This document shows positions 1 through 11,185 of a stretch of DNA of 64,000 nt, one piece after another; the first letter of the stretch is position 1; each line of letters opens with the position of its first letter. Below the pieces are notes generated by a model. The model was not told the DNA's origin. It ran no database searches and saw nothing but the letters and a program-made list of their open reading frames with translations. This stretch comes from Prunus persica (Eukaryota > Streptophyta > Magnoliopsida > Rosales > Rosaceae), in NCBI RefSeq assembly GCF_000346465.2, contig NC_034011.1, positions 2,937,508 through 3,001,507 on the forward strand, read 5' to 3'. A program made the translations under genes and the position numbers.

Positions 1-134
1 TTGAGATTTTAGGGGCCCTGTGCAAAATGCTTTCGTATAATCTAGTACAAATTTACACTACGGCATACAACAATTTTATTTTTTTTAAGTAAAAAGCCAT
101 CATCAATTAGTATGCAAATCACAAATCAAATTTA

Positions 135-835
135 TAATTTGAAGCAATTAAAGGACAATTCTCAATTTCTATCAAATTTGTTTAACTTAATGTTATTTGT
201 TGAGGAGCAATTCAATCCACGAATTATTAAAAAATTAATTCCTTAAAAAAAATATAAATATATATAAATATAAATAATAAAAACTTAGTTTGAAAATAAA
301 ATAAAACATCTATATCCCCTTCTCCTCCCAACCGCAACCCCCACCAACAGTCCCCACCCAACCCCAACCAACCACCACCTCCCTATGACCCAACTTAAAT
401 TAGTTGCAAAATAAATTTAAAAAATTAGTTTCAAAATAAAATAAAATAAAATATCTCTTATCGTATGCTATTGACACAAGGGTGATGGAAAAGAATGAGA
501 GTGGCACCTCCATGAACGTGAGACCTCTTTACAATTAATCATCGTTGCCTGCAAATGCAAATTGGAAATTGAACAAACTCTTTATGTTGAGGAAGAATAA
601 AGAATAATTATACTTGCCTTTCGTCACTGCATGCAAGTGCCAATTATAAGGAGGTGGTGTTGGGAAGTTAAGGGGGAGAGAGATATTTTATTTTTATTTT
701 TAAATTATTTTTTAAAATTTATATTTGTATGGTTTATTTTAAAAGGAATTAACTTTTTAATAATTTGTGGACTGAATTGCCCCTCCACAAATAACTGAAA
801 TTGAGAATTGTCCTTAAATTGCTTCAAATTGAAAC
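135..835. repeat. Imperfect fold-back (inverted repeat) element
   Basis: The arm at about 135-340 reads, in reverse complement, like the arm at about 645-835. Both contain 'GGACAATTCTCAATTTC', then a 'GCAATTCA.TCCAC.AATTATTAAAAA' block, an AT-rich run and a CTCC-rich end. The left arm has about 24 extra bases near 171-195. This is the shape of a fold-back MITE or of two inverted element copies. No target-site duplication was found. Confidence 0.6.
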
Positions 836-925
836 CACAGGGATAAAAATGACCAAATTGAAACCACATGGACCTTCGTGATAAAAGTGATAAACCACAG
901 GGACCAAAAGTGACATATGCATCTT
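824..925 (-). repeat. Short dispersed 'GTCCCTGTGGTTT' repeats
   Basis: On the minus strand the motif 'CC(C/A)TGTGGTTT' occurs three times within 100 bases, each followed by 'CAATTTG' or 'ATCACTTTTAT'. This is a familiar low-complexity tandem motif from plant transposon ends. It cannot be assigned to one family by eye. Confidence 0.55.
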
Positions 926-1548
926 ACCAAAAAACATCTTGGCAAAAACAATTGAAAAACAAATCTTGTCATATGAATTTTACCCAAAAAAAATTCGTGT
1001 AATTTGAATCTCAATTTCCATTAAAATTATTGAAGATTTTTATTTATTTTTAAATAGTCTGATCTAATGTTATCCGGAGCATCACCAAACACAGTATAAC
1101 TTAGTTAGACTATTTATCTGGAACAACACCAAATGCCTTATAATATTATGAATAAATAGTCAATACTCTCCGGAATAGATTAATACTATCCGACAGAAAT
1201 TAGTCAGTACAGTCCGACGGACCAAACGAGCTTTGTGTTATATTTGCTCGTAATGTTGTTTGATTTATAAAATTTTATTTACATTTTTGTTTCAAGAGAA
1301 AAAACGCTTATAATATATCTCCTCCAAAAAAATATTATTTGGCATACCCCTGTAAAAGTTCCTGGGTCCTCCTTGTCCACAACCACTGGTAACCCCGCAT
1401 TGGCAGGTCCTTTTGTCTATACATACTAAGTTTTCTTCCAAATTAGGACCCCTGCAAAATTGCAAATAGTTCATGTCTTTCGGTTTCCATTATAGAAAAG
1501 CTTGGGTGTGATATAGTGCCTGCTTATCATCATTAATATTTGGTTGAA

Positions 1549-4500
1549 ATGGCCGTTGCATCCATCGCCTGTTGGATCCTGTTTGCAATTTACGTGGTTG
1601 CAATTGCTGCATCTGAAATTACTTTCAGACACTTGAACGCCAAGTACAAGTGGATTAGAAGAGAATCCAGATTATTAACTGCTCTTCTTGAAGATTTTGA
1701 CAATGTTTCGCGATCGCGGAACAAAATAATACAGAAAGCCAATCATCAGCTTTTGGATCCCCAACTCATCCAAGCTGGGATGACTGCACGAGTTCTGAAT
1801 GAATGGGAGGAAGGCTGGATGAACAAAGCAAGAGAAGTAGCCTCCGAGGCAACTCGGTGTGTTCGAATACTGGGAAACAGAAGAACCTCTCCCAAGTGGT
1901 TTGTTTTGATCTCAACTGATCTGGTACCGATGCTTCAGCTGGCCCTTCGGATGAAGGGCCTCAATCATTTCCTTGGGAAGAAGAAACTCGACGTTGACCC
2001 CAGGATAAACCCACTCAATAGTCTCCTCTGGAAGAAGAAAATAAGTGCCAGCGACATCTGCAGATCACTGGAGCAGTCCAGGTCATGGGTTAGTAGCCTG
2101 CAGAACAGATCTGTGGTTGGTGAGATATTGGAGCAGTCCACGCCCTGGACCGGGCCACCTGTTAGCTTAAGAGCTGAGGAATTGATCTCCTCTATAAAGA
2201 ACCTGATCGCTGAAAACCCGGAATTCATCAACTCCAGTACTACAATGCATTTAGAGCTGCTGCATGCTTTCATGAAAGATTTGCAACCGCTCAGACTGGA
2301 AACTGAAATGGAGAAGTCCTGGGTGGTGGAAGCAAACGAGACCATCGACGAAGCAAACGAGGCCATTCACACCATAAACATTACAGCAGCAGATCAGAGA
2401 AGTTGGTGGCTTTCAGTTGTGTGTAACCGGAGGGATAGGCGGAAGCTTAAGGAGGTCATCCTCCGCGTCGGCACCTGGATCTCTGACCTCCTGGAAACAA
2501 AGGAAAGATATGGTTTTAAATTTGTCAGACGACAATCCTCAAAATTATCTGCCAACAGGTTTCCTCAACAGCGAAGCTTCAAGTATCAGACTGCAGATGA
2601 TATGGATGCGGTGAACAACATTCGTAACTGGCTGAATCAACTGGCAAAAACAAGCGATGAATTAGTATCTCACGTCAGCGCACTGAGCGAGGAGTTGGAG
2701 CAGATGCATACATTTCTCAAACATACAAAAGCAACTGAAGATTATGCTATTAATTTAAGAAATGCTTGCTTGGAGCAATTGAAGAAACTGGTTCCTGAAG
2801 CAGATCAGCAGTCCTCAAACGTCCCCAATAATGAAGGTTCAGGGTCCAAGCTTCTCTCAAAAATTACCCGGATCAATTACACTGTGAATGTTCTTCAAAG
2901 ATGCGTACAAGCGTATTCCATTGAGGCAAGACAGGAGCTATGCTCAGTTGTTGGTTTGGAGGAAGACATACATGAACTGGTCAAGAGACTGGCTGATAAT
3001 GGTGAACAGCGTCGTCCTATCATTTCCATTGTGGGGATGAAGGGTGTTGGTAAGACCACTCTGGCGAAGAAAGTTTATTACCATAGTACTATGGCAAACC
3101 ATTTTGAAATCCGTCGTTGGGTGACCCTGACTGATGCTGATCAAGATTCTGATGTAAATGCACTTTTGGCAAGTGTTGGAAGCCAGGTCTTGGAGACCCA
3201 AGAGAAAGGGGATGGAAAAGAACACTGGATCAATAAATTGCATGGTTTCTTGGAGCCAAAGCGATACCTTGTAATTCTGGATGGAGTCTTGTCAATCCAA
3301 ACCATGCATGCTCTCAAAGCAGCATTCCCAAAAGTGGCAAACGGGAGCAGAATTTTGCTCACCACGCGGAAAAAGGCCATTGCTTCAGCTGCTGACCAAA
3401 ATAGCATTCCCCACCAGCTTCGTCTGCGAACCAAAGAAGAGAGCTGGGAGCTCTTTACCCAGATGGTGCATTGTCCTCCGGAACTTGAAGCTCTCGGCAA
3501 GAAAGTTGTAGGAAGAGGTGGAGGCTTACCACTTGTCATCTTACGCATTGGGTATCCACTGTCCGGGAAGAAAGTGACATCTGAGGAATTAGAGGTGCTA
3601 GAGGGCATCACTCAGCAGGAACAGAACCAGAAACCATGGTTAGAGAACCTGGAAGTGAATAAAGAGGATTTGCAATCACACCAAATTCTTGGTAAATGTT
3701 TTTCGTACTTCCAACTCTTTTCTGGGAATTTTGAAATCCCTGCGAGGAGAATAGTCACTTCATGGGTTGCACAAGGACTGGCACAAGTAAGCGGAGGTGG
3801 GAAAACATTACATACTCTTGAAAATGTTGTATATGAGTATCTATTGGAGTTGATTGGTCGTAATGTGATTCAAGTAGTTCAAAAAAATCTTGATGGGAAG
3901 GTGAAGACATGTTGCTTGCCTACTGCTCTGCGAGATCTCATGTTGCAAGGGGAAGGCAATAGCAGCAAAGCTACCAGTTTAAGCGGCCAACTTGCCTTTC
4001 ATTTCGATGATAAGGATGCCCGTTTCCATAGTGGTGTCAACGCAAATTCCCCAATGGTTATGCAAAATGAAAGCCAACAACATTCCATTCTCCTCTTTGA
4101 TAGTCAAGAAGGAAATAAGCCCCGGGAGGAAATAGGCGAGTTTCTTCAGAGTGGCATTATTGGTGGTTTCTTTGGACAGCTACAGGTTCTTGACCTTGAA
4201 CGTGTATGCATGCCTGAAATTCCTAAGGCCATTGGAAAATTAAGGCAGTTAGCATATCTGGGGTTAAGGTGGACATACCTATCGGCGATCCCAGAATCGA
4301 TAGGCAATTTGGTTAACCTCCTAACACTAGATTTGAAGCATACTTATGTTCGAATTCTCCCTAGTTCAGTTCGGAAATTGAAGAAACTTCGGCATCTCTA
4401 CTTGAATCAGAATATTCAAATGTCTGCACCAACTTCCCTTCCCTTGAGCAATTTGCAGACATTATCAGGTGTATTTGTAGGTATGGACAAGCTTGTGAAA

Positions 4501-5070
4501 GACCGGCGGGACAAGTTGATCAACCTTCGAAAACTGGGGTTGACAATCCAGTTGGCACAACCAGAGCAAAAGGTATTGGCAAAATGGATTATGCAGCTGA
4601 CCAAATTGCAGTCTTTGAAGTTGGCATCGCTTAATGAGAAGAGTGCACCTCAGCTTCTGAAATTAAAACCTCTGTCAAAACTTGAGAAACTCTCCAGCCT
4701 ATATTTGTTGGGAAGGCTTGAAAACCCTGCATCCATCATAGGTGAACTCCCAGCAAGTCTCACTCGTCTTACCTTATCGGCCTCCGGGATCCAAGAAGAC
4801 CCGATGCCAATGTTAGGGAAGCTTCCAAACCTTAAATCGCTGAATTTGAAATCTGGTTCGTATGAAGGACCAAACATGGTTTGCTCCATGGATACCTTTC
4901 CCCTGCTTTTGGTTCTGAAGCTTCGGAATCTAGATACTCTGAAAAAATTGGATGTGCAAGAAGGAGCAATGCGAAACCTTAGGGAGTTAGAGATTAAATC
5001 CTGCAGGAACTTTACAATCACTACTGGATTGACACACTTAAAGATCCTCCAGACATATGAAGTTAACTGA
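1549..5070 (+). CDS. NLR1: membrane-anchored CC-NB-LRR resistance-like protein
   Basis: Intronless frame of 1173 codons from the first ATG (1549); the open frame begins slightly upstream at a TTG, which was not used. Residues about 4-24 are strongly hydrophobic and could anchor the protein in a membrane. Three Rx_N-like helical modules follow (about 30-110, 205-280 and 370-420); the second has an EDVID-like block 'WVVEANETIDEANEAI'. NB-ARC motifs seen: P-loop GMKGVGKTT (496-504), kinase-2 'LVILDGV' with D578 but G579 for the usual second Asp, RNBS-B 'GSRILLTTR', GLPL, and an RNBS-D block. The MHD position reads PTA (791-793). About ten LRRs follow. NLRs of this class act as intracellular immune receptors; no effector can be named. 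Homology to the tails of NLR2/NLR3 continues in another frame after the stop, so the last ~30 residues appear lost. Confidence 0.88.
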   Translation: MAVASIACWILFAIYVVAIAASEITFRHLNAKYKWIRRESRLLTALLEDFDNVSRSRNKIIQKANHQLLDPQLIQAGMTARVLNEWEEGWMNKAREVASEATRCVRILGNRRTSPKWFVLISTDLVPMLQLALRMKGLNHFLGKKKLDVDPRINPLNSLLWKKKISASDICRSLEQSRSWVSSLQNRSVVGEILEQSTPWTGPPVSLRAEELISSIKNLIAENPEFINSSTTMHLELLHAFMKDLQPLRLETEMEKSWVVEANETIDEANEAIHTINITAADQRSWWLSVVCNRRDRRKLKEVILRVGTWISDLLETKERYGFKFVRRQSSKLSANRFPQQRSFKYQTADDMDAVNNIRNWLNQLAKTSDELVSHVSALSEELEQMHTFLKHTKATEDYAINLRNACLEQLKKLVPEADQQSSNVPNNEGSGSKLLSKITRINYTVNVLQRCVQAYSIEARQELCSVVGLEEDIHELVKRLADNGEQRRPIISIVGMKGVGKTTLAKKVYYHSTMANHFEIRRWVTLTDADQDSDVNALLASVGSQVLETQEKGDGKEHWINKLHGFLEPKRYLVILDGVLSIQTMHALKAAFPKVANGSRILLTTRKKAIASAADQNSIPHQLRLRTKEESWELFTQMVHCPPELEALGKKVVGRGGGLPLVILRIGYPLSGKKVTSEELEVLEGITQQEQNQKPWLENLEVNKEDLQSHQILGKCFSYFQLFSGNFEIPARRIVTSWVAQGLAQVSGGGKTLHTLENVVYEYLLELIGRNVIQVVQKNLDGKVKTCCLPTALRDLMLQGEGNSSKATSLSGQLAFHFDDKDARFHSGVNANSPMVMQNESQQHSILLFDSQEGNKPREEIGEFLQSGIIGGFFGQLQVLDLERVCMPEIPKAIGKLRQLAYLGLRWTYLSAIPESIGNLVNLLTLDLKHTYVRILPSSVRKLKKLRHLYLNQNIQMSAPTSLPLSNLQTLSGVFVGMDKLVKDRRDKLINLRKLGLTIQLAQPEQKVLAKWIMQLTKLQSLKLASLNEKSAPQLLKLKPLSKLEKLSSLYLLGRLENPASIIGELPASLTRLTLSASGIQEDPMPMLGKLPNLKSLNLKSGSYEGPNMVCSMDTFPLLLVLKLRNLDTLKKLDVQEGAMRNLRELEIKSCRNFTITTGLTHLKILQTYEVN

Positions 5071-5224
5071 TATGCCTTCGAAATACAAATGTGATATTCA
5101 AAACGGCTTTGCAGCAGCTGTGACACAACACTCTCCTCTAATGGAAATAGATACTTGGTCTTTGGTTGCAATTCGTCTTTTGTGTTTTCTTCAGTTTTTC
5201 ATTTTTGATTTCAATTTCGGTTGA
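5057..5224 (+). pseudogene. Frame-shifted 3' tail of NLR1
   Basis: Starting at the ATG at 5057, one frame away from NLR1, the reading frame gives 'MKLTDMPSKYKCDIQ' and later 'HSPLMEIDTW'. These match in order 'LKLINMPKQFSATIE' and 'HSPTIITDSW' at the C-terminus of NLR3. The coding signal therefore runs past the NLR1 stop and a small indel near 5052-5057 has shifted it. The last 18 or so codons of this frame (ending TGA 5222-5224) have no counterpart in NLR3. Confidence 0.55.
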
Positions 5225-6449
5225 GCAAATTGTAAGATGAATGACGTTTGTGATGAACTTGTGATTCTACATTTTGGCTCTCCATGAACAAACGTTCTTG
5301 TTTTATGTCATACTGATTTCATGTGAAAGATGAGATTAACTCATTAGGGTTTTCTTTATTCTCCTAGATACTTTGCATGTATTTTATTCTCCCTTCAACA
5401 AGATGGACTTTGACTCTCGAAGTCCAAGGCTGAGTTCCACACTTCTTGTAAGAAGTTGTACTCTGCAGCAGTTGAGTTCAAATTCCACCATCATCCGTGT
5501 AGTTTAAAAACTTAGCAAACCTATTTTATAGTCTTCTAACAATGTGAAACAAATTCACAGTTTCCTTTCACATTTTTTTCTTGTGTTATTTATATTGGTT
5601 TTTTTTTCCGATTTTGCTTTGTTTTTCAGTTTGCTTTCTTGATTCCTTTTCTTTTTCGGCATTTCTAGTTTCAGTTTGAATTTTTTTATGTGCCTAACTC
5701 TCTCATGGTAATACGGGGAGTGTCTTCTACCATTGTACACTTTCAGTTTTGTTTTTCTGTTAGCAACCAGCCAAATTTGTTTAAGTCGGTGCTGGTTTCC
5801 GTCTTGTTTCGTATCCTAACGAACGACAACTTTTTTCTGTTTGTGGTGTTGGCTGCAAGAATCATTTGTTAGACAACTTAGGATAACCATGGCGATAAAA
5901 GTTCGTAGGCAGTTGAGCAGTTACAAGACAATTTTGCTGTGAAGCGGTTACAGGACAATTTTGCAGTGGAACAGTTACCAATTGGTTGTGACATTGCAGT
6001 TGGCGTTCTTTTCATTCATCCCAATCGGTCCAACATTTGTTCTTTGCCTACTGGCCTAAGTTTCGCATGTTAGTTGTTGTTGATGAGCCAATTTTATAGT
6101 GGTACTCTTTTTTCTTGATCAGATTTTTCTCTATTTGGGAGTTTTTAAATTCTAAGTTTTAATAAGGCCACTATTGCTCCATCACTGGACTCTACTAGAA
6201 TCTTTTTTAATCCATCATGTATTATTTTGGGCAGTAGTTTTCTTTTTCTTTTTCATTGTTTCCTCATGATTGTTTTAGGCCGCGAATCTTTTCAAGATTA
6301 CACTCTAGTTCCTGACATTCATGTTGGATTTCAGATGTTTTCATCCTATCCGTTGTGTACTCTTATAGTGTTTTTATAAAGCATCTCTTCTAACAAAAAC
6401 AAAAAACAAGCAGTTAAACAAAACATTAATAAAAGTTTGTGCAGTAGAG
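5225..6449. other. Gene-free stretch, T-rich
   Basis: No supported gene. This is the 3' flank of NLR1, with many pyrimidine runs. I see no transposon ends or structural RNA. Confidence 0.5.
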
Positions 6450-7145
6450 TAGCTTTGATGTATCAGAAACATTGAGCATTACCAATTGAAGTTGAAGAAC
6501 AAGTGCACTTTATATATGGCTCTTGGACTCTGACAAAAGTAAAATCAGATAAGGTATCCAGATGGGGTTCCATACATGCATCAGTCCATTTCATCTGCCC
6601 AGTTTTTCTTGTTTCTTGTATCTTTTCATGTCTAATCTTTACAATGGTGGCTTTTCTTGGGATCCACTCTCCCCCCCCCCCATTCATCTTGTCCCTAGTT
6701 CTTGGTTTATAGATGACTCTGGTGACTTTTAGTTGTGGATTTTCCATTCATATCATGGTCAAGTTAAAAAGCATGGCATTTATATTAGGTAACACTTCCC
6801 TCATTCATTCACCTGCAAGTAGGAATTCTTACATTCCTAATTGCAATAGAAACTCTTTTATTGTATATGTATATATATGCATACAATATGTATTTCGTAT
6901 GTACAGCCTGATTATGTTACGATTAACTACAGTGGGATTTGTGATTTTGCTGGTTGACTGACTCCCATGTGTATATTCACAGTCCGATTACCACCTACCA
7001 TACCTACCAATTTGACTATGTAGTAGTGTTCTTTTCGCCGTTACTTCGTTGCATTATTGCACTTTTGTTCTTTTCCCTATAACCCCACTGCATTATTACT
7101 CTTTTGTTCTTTTCCATTGCATTATTACAAGATATTTTCTCATTC
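6450..7145 (-). promoter_or_regulatory. Orphan copy of an NLR 5' flank
   Basis: This stretch is near-identical in blocks to 30040-30720, the region directly upstream of NLR3. Shared blocks include 'CTTTGATGTATCAGAAAC', 'TTGAAGTTGAAGAACAAG', 'CATGCATCAGTCCATTTCAT', 'TTTACAATGGTGGCTTTTCT' and 'GCTGGTTGACTGACTCCCA'. The NLR3 copy reaches to within about 14 bases of its ATG, and this copy starts at that point. No NLR body is attached on the 6449 side. It is a left-over upstream region from a rearranged NLR duplicate. Confidence 0.75.
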
Positions 7146-8520
7146 CGAAGTCTTTATTTGTTGTTCTTCCAAGTCGCTTATATGCCAATCTAACTTCTTT
7201 AAACAGGAAATCAACTGATGATCATCTGAACTTTAGCCAACTGGTGGTGGTCTGGATTTGACAACAATTGATCTGTCCTGCAAATTCATAACCTTGGACC
7301 TTGACTGCTCCAGTGATCCATAGATGTCGGCACACGGTTTCTTCTAGAGAGCTTTAGGGCCTTTTCGGTAACGTTTCTGGAGAATGTTTTCTGAGAATAT
7401 TTTATGAGAATGAAAATGAGAAAACGTATTTGCATTTTCAAGATTCGCAAATGCAAATAGTGAAATGTGTCTAGTAGGACAATTTGAGAATAATAATATG
7501 TGAGTTATTTTTCATATTTTTTGCTAATTTCTGTCCTAAAAAATATATTTTTTAATTCTGATATTTTAAAGGCTAAAATTATTACCAACAATAAAAAATG
7601 TATAATAAAAAATTTCTAATTTTAGAAAAACCTAGATAATAAAATAATATTATTTTTAGTTTAAAATAAATATGAAATTGAATAATGTATGATGGTTTTA
7701 TCATAAAATTAATATACACTGGTGTAGCAAAATAATGAAGTGGAATGAAAAAAAACTGAAAATTTTAAAAAAAAAAATTGACAAATTTAAAAAATTAAAA
7801 AGAAAAATCAGACCAAAGAAAAAAAAAAAAAAAGAAGCAATCAAACCAATACATTGGATAGAAAATAAAAATAATTATTTGGTGTTTTCTGTTTTTGTAC
7901 ATGAGTTTAAATTTATTTTCATAAAACAATTCCAGAGAAAATGAAAACGACAATAAGGGCCACTTCACCAAATGGAGAACAAAATACATCTCTGGCAGAA
8001 AAAGGAAACCAACCACATTAGTATTTTTCTTACTTCTGTTTTTTTTTTTTTTTTTTTCCAGTTCACGTGTGTTGATGAGAAGGTCTACAATAATTTTACA
8101 CTTAATTATTGATAATTAAAATTTTTATCTTGTTTACTTGATAATTAAAAATTTTAATTTTACGCCAGCTCTTATTTTAGTTGTATCGTTCACACATCTA
8201 GTTTTATTGTTCAATACATCTAGGCCTTTGTGACTAGATCATTCAATAGCTGCAATATTTTGACCAAAAATAAAATAAAATTAATATCACACAACTTGCC
8301 CCAATAGCTTCCATCGACTCTTATGATTTTATCTACTTAATTACCATACACAAATAGCTTCAAAAGAATAAGGGCCCATTTAGTCATATTGGGCTTCAAA
8401 AAAATAATAAGGGCTTTGAAGCAATAATACAGCTCGACCTACCATGACATCTCAAATTATTAAATTTGAATCACTCTCTCAAATTATTAAATTTGAATCA
8501 AACTCTCCTAAAATGAGTCA
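7146..8520. other. Gene-free AT-rich stretch
   Basis: No gene is supported. It holds poly-A and poly-T runs (7815-7835, 8041-8058) and, at 8450-8503, a 27-base unit repeated twice in tandem. Confidence 0.5.
8450..8503. repeat. Two tandem 27-base units
   Basis: The unit beginning 'TCTCAAATTATTAAATTTG' occurs at 8450-8476 and 8477-8503, almost unchanged. Confidence 0.8.
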
Positions 8521-8693
8521 TTCTGTAGTGAGCACCTTATATACGGCCTTTAGGTAAGGTTCTATACCTTAATTGTTAGATTATTATACTAATCAATTTA
8601 ATATTTATGACTAACCAATTTGATCCAACGATTAAGAGATATGTCATATCATCTACGACCCTAAGGGCCATATATAAGGCCCTCATTATAGAA
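8521..8693. mobile_element. MITE, family 'CTATAGTGAGGG', copy 1
   Basis: Terminal inverted repeats: 'TTCTGTAGTGAGCACCTTAT' at the left, and 'TTCTATAATGAGGGCCTTAT' as the reverse complement of the right end. The inside carries 'TTGATCCAACGATTAAGAGATA', which recurs in the copies at 43538 and 49044. It has no coding capacity. The target-site duplication was not resolved. Confidence 0.7.
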
Positions 8694-9108
8694 TTCTTGC
8701 TCCCAAAGCATAGTTTCCTTTCTTATTTGTTAAGGCTCAAAATGTTTAAGATACAGAGGCAAATAAGTCTCGTATGCATTTCTATTTTCTACAAATCACA
8801 GTTTTACATATATGCAAATATAATTTATCAAAGACATAAAAAGGAAAATATTTACATACATGTCAAAACTATGATTGACAGAAAAATAGGAGTCCTACTT
8901 CCAGAAAGGAGACAAGTAATTTCCTTTTAAAATTTGAAGTCTTTGTTCAGTTCACATGTGACAATACCTAACAGGTCTATCAGGCCAAGCCATTCAATGA
9001 TTTTGCATATGAGAGGGAGGAACGTTATGTTGAGAACTTAAAAGAGGGTGTACTGAGGGGTTCAATTCAGCAGTCAAATGATAATATTTTCATTGATGAG
9101 AAGATGAG
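8694..9108. other. Short gene-free stretch between two MITEs
   Basis: AT-rich, with no supported gene, RNA or element ends. Confidence 0.45.
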
Positions 9109-9919
9109 TAAGAGCATCCACAGTGGAAGAGTGTATTTTCGGGGATGTAAAGCCACTTTTACATCTCATTTACACTTCAAGGGGTTGTAAATATGATTTT
9201 TGCTCCAATAGGGAAGCTGTAAGTCTAAATATGTATAATTGATTTCTTTCACATTTTCTGCTGTAGGTCCCATTTTTGTCTACTTTTTCTTATCTTTTTT
9301 CATGTAGGTCCCACCTACAAGAGATGTAAAACAAGATGTATATGTGCATCTAAATTTGCATCTCATGGTGGTGATGCAAATTTACACTCGTTTATATCTC
9401 TCCATTGCGGATGATTTCGATCACAAAGGGTATATATTTAACATACGGATATGATTTCCCCACTCCTCTTTTCTCCACTTACATTCCTGTTTACTTTTTA
9501 ATATTTTTTTAATCAATTTTGTTCATTTTCTTTCCTATTCTACCCTTACCCTACATTAATTTCTCTTTACCTCACTTTTATATTAGTTTTTTTTTTCTTT
9601 ATACTTGATTTTCCAACTTGCACTCCATTTTTAGTATTTTTTTTCTTTTAATCGAGTAAAAAAATAAGTTTTTTTTCCCCTTTAGTACTGAAAATGGAGT
9701 GTAAGTTAGAAAATTAAGTATAAAGAAAAAGAAATAATATAAAAGTGAAGTAAAAAAGAAATTAATGTAAGATAAGGGTAGAATAGGAAAGAGAATGAAC
9801 AAAATTGATTAAAAAGTATTTAAAAGCAAAAGGGAGTGTAAGTGGAGAAAAAGAGAGGGGAAAAATCAGCTCTCTAAACATACATCTTATTATACACCAT
9901 CCCACTGTGAATGCTCTAA
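9109..9919. mobile_element. Composite MITE with long internal hairpin
   Basis: The outer ends are inverted: left 'TAAGAGCATCCACAGTGG', right end read in reverse 'TTAGAGCATTCACAGTGG'. Inside, 9452-9638 and 9683-9868 are inverted copies of about 187 bases with a loop of about 45 bases. A second possible inner end near 9400-9420 ('CCATTGCGGATGATTTCGA' on +) suggests one element nested in, or joined to, another. 'GAGCATCC.CA.TGG' ends are typical of plant non-autonomous DNA elements. Confidence 0.7.
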
Positions 9920-11185
9920 GTTTTTTTTTTTTTTACCTTTGCTAGAAATTAGTAAATTACTAACGGAGGGCCAGGGAGGCCGTCGTTTCTGAGAGAACTC
10001 CGAGCAGAGAAGCAGGCAGGTGAGAAACCCAAAAAGAAACACACTTTCCCCTTGCAGGATTTGAATGCTTAAATTTTATTTTTAACTAGTGGCCCATGCG
10101 TTCCAGGTTCAGAAAATTCCCACACAGCTAACTTGGTTGCTACAAATTATAGCCACAGAGGGGTTTATAGCACAACTCTGGTAATTATGTTGAGTGATGC
10201 TGATAGAGAACAATGCAAGAATTTCTACTAGAAAGGTTAGAAATTCACAAGATAATAACTGAGTTTTATTTGAATTCAAATTCTGATATAATAATATTCT
10301 TCAGATGAAATGAAACAATCCTTGAACACTATTTTACATCCATAATTTTCAATGATCTCATATCATAAAACACAGAATTGTCAATAAACAAGTAGAAAAA
10401 CAAATCCCAAAACCTCCTGAAGATAGAATCTCATCACAACCCCAATTTATTTGTGGTATTTTGATCCAGTGCTTTGTTGCTACCTGTAGTGACAATAAAT
10501 ATTACTTTGTCAGTAAACTAGAACATGCTTCATGTAAGAAAACAAGCCAACTGTACTGTACCCAATATTTATATACAAATATGCATCCCTAACTAAAACC
10601 TTATTTGCAAAAGAGTCATTTTTTAAGGATACCACTAGATATCTGTCAACAGGACTGGACTTAATTATCCCATTTTATAGGAGTCATAAGTTATCTGTCA
10701 AAATCAACAACGCTCATAGCTGAAGGTTAGAGCCAAACCCCTCCCATGATCATTGGAAAACCCTCTCAGAGGCACTGATACATCTCCACACAAATGTCAA
10801 AACTCATTTGTCATGAGATGATGCAGAAATTCACTTGTGAGATGATACTTGTGTCCAAATATTACTATGTATATCCCATCAAACTTCTGCTAGATGCAGT
10901 TCTCATATAAGCTAAACTACCATTTTTTATGTTTAATACATGGCAAACATGTGACATTATTTCATTGAAATGCTTCAGAAACCAAGCAGCTAGCATATGT
11001 ATCAATGCTATAAAACACACAGCATATAGACGTGGCTTCCATCGGATATACACAAAATAGAGTAGGCAGTTTAAAATCATATTCCTGATTTGTTTATGCA
11101 TGGAAATGCAGAAGCAACATAATTTTTTGTATATAAATAATAATAAAAAAGACATACCATGAGTTCATGAGTGGAAACTTATGAT
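9920..11185. other. Gene-free stretch containing the 3' flank of NLR2
   Basis: It includes the probable 3' UTR of NLR2, with a likely intron on the minus strand from 11157 (GT) back to 10484 (AG). The exon resumes with 'GTAGCAACAAAGC'. The corresponding flank of NLR3 (25700-25900) has the same layout. Nothing else is coding here. Confidence 0.5.

Larger units (their letters stand above)
1..1548. other. Gene-free 5' stretch before NLR1, repeat-rich
   Basis: No coding region is supported here. The first 840 bases are an imperfect fold-back (listed separately), followed by short tandem copies of a 'CCCTGTGGTTT'-type repeat read on the minus strand. The last 250 bases before the NLR1 start are unique-looking and should hold its promoter and leader, but I see no convincing TATA box. 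Confidence 0.6.

Noticed and set aside
8607..8930. 107-codon frame
   Set aside because: It begins inside a MITE and runs into AT-rich sequence; no domain.
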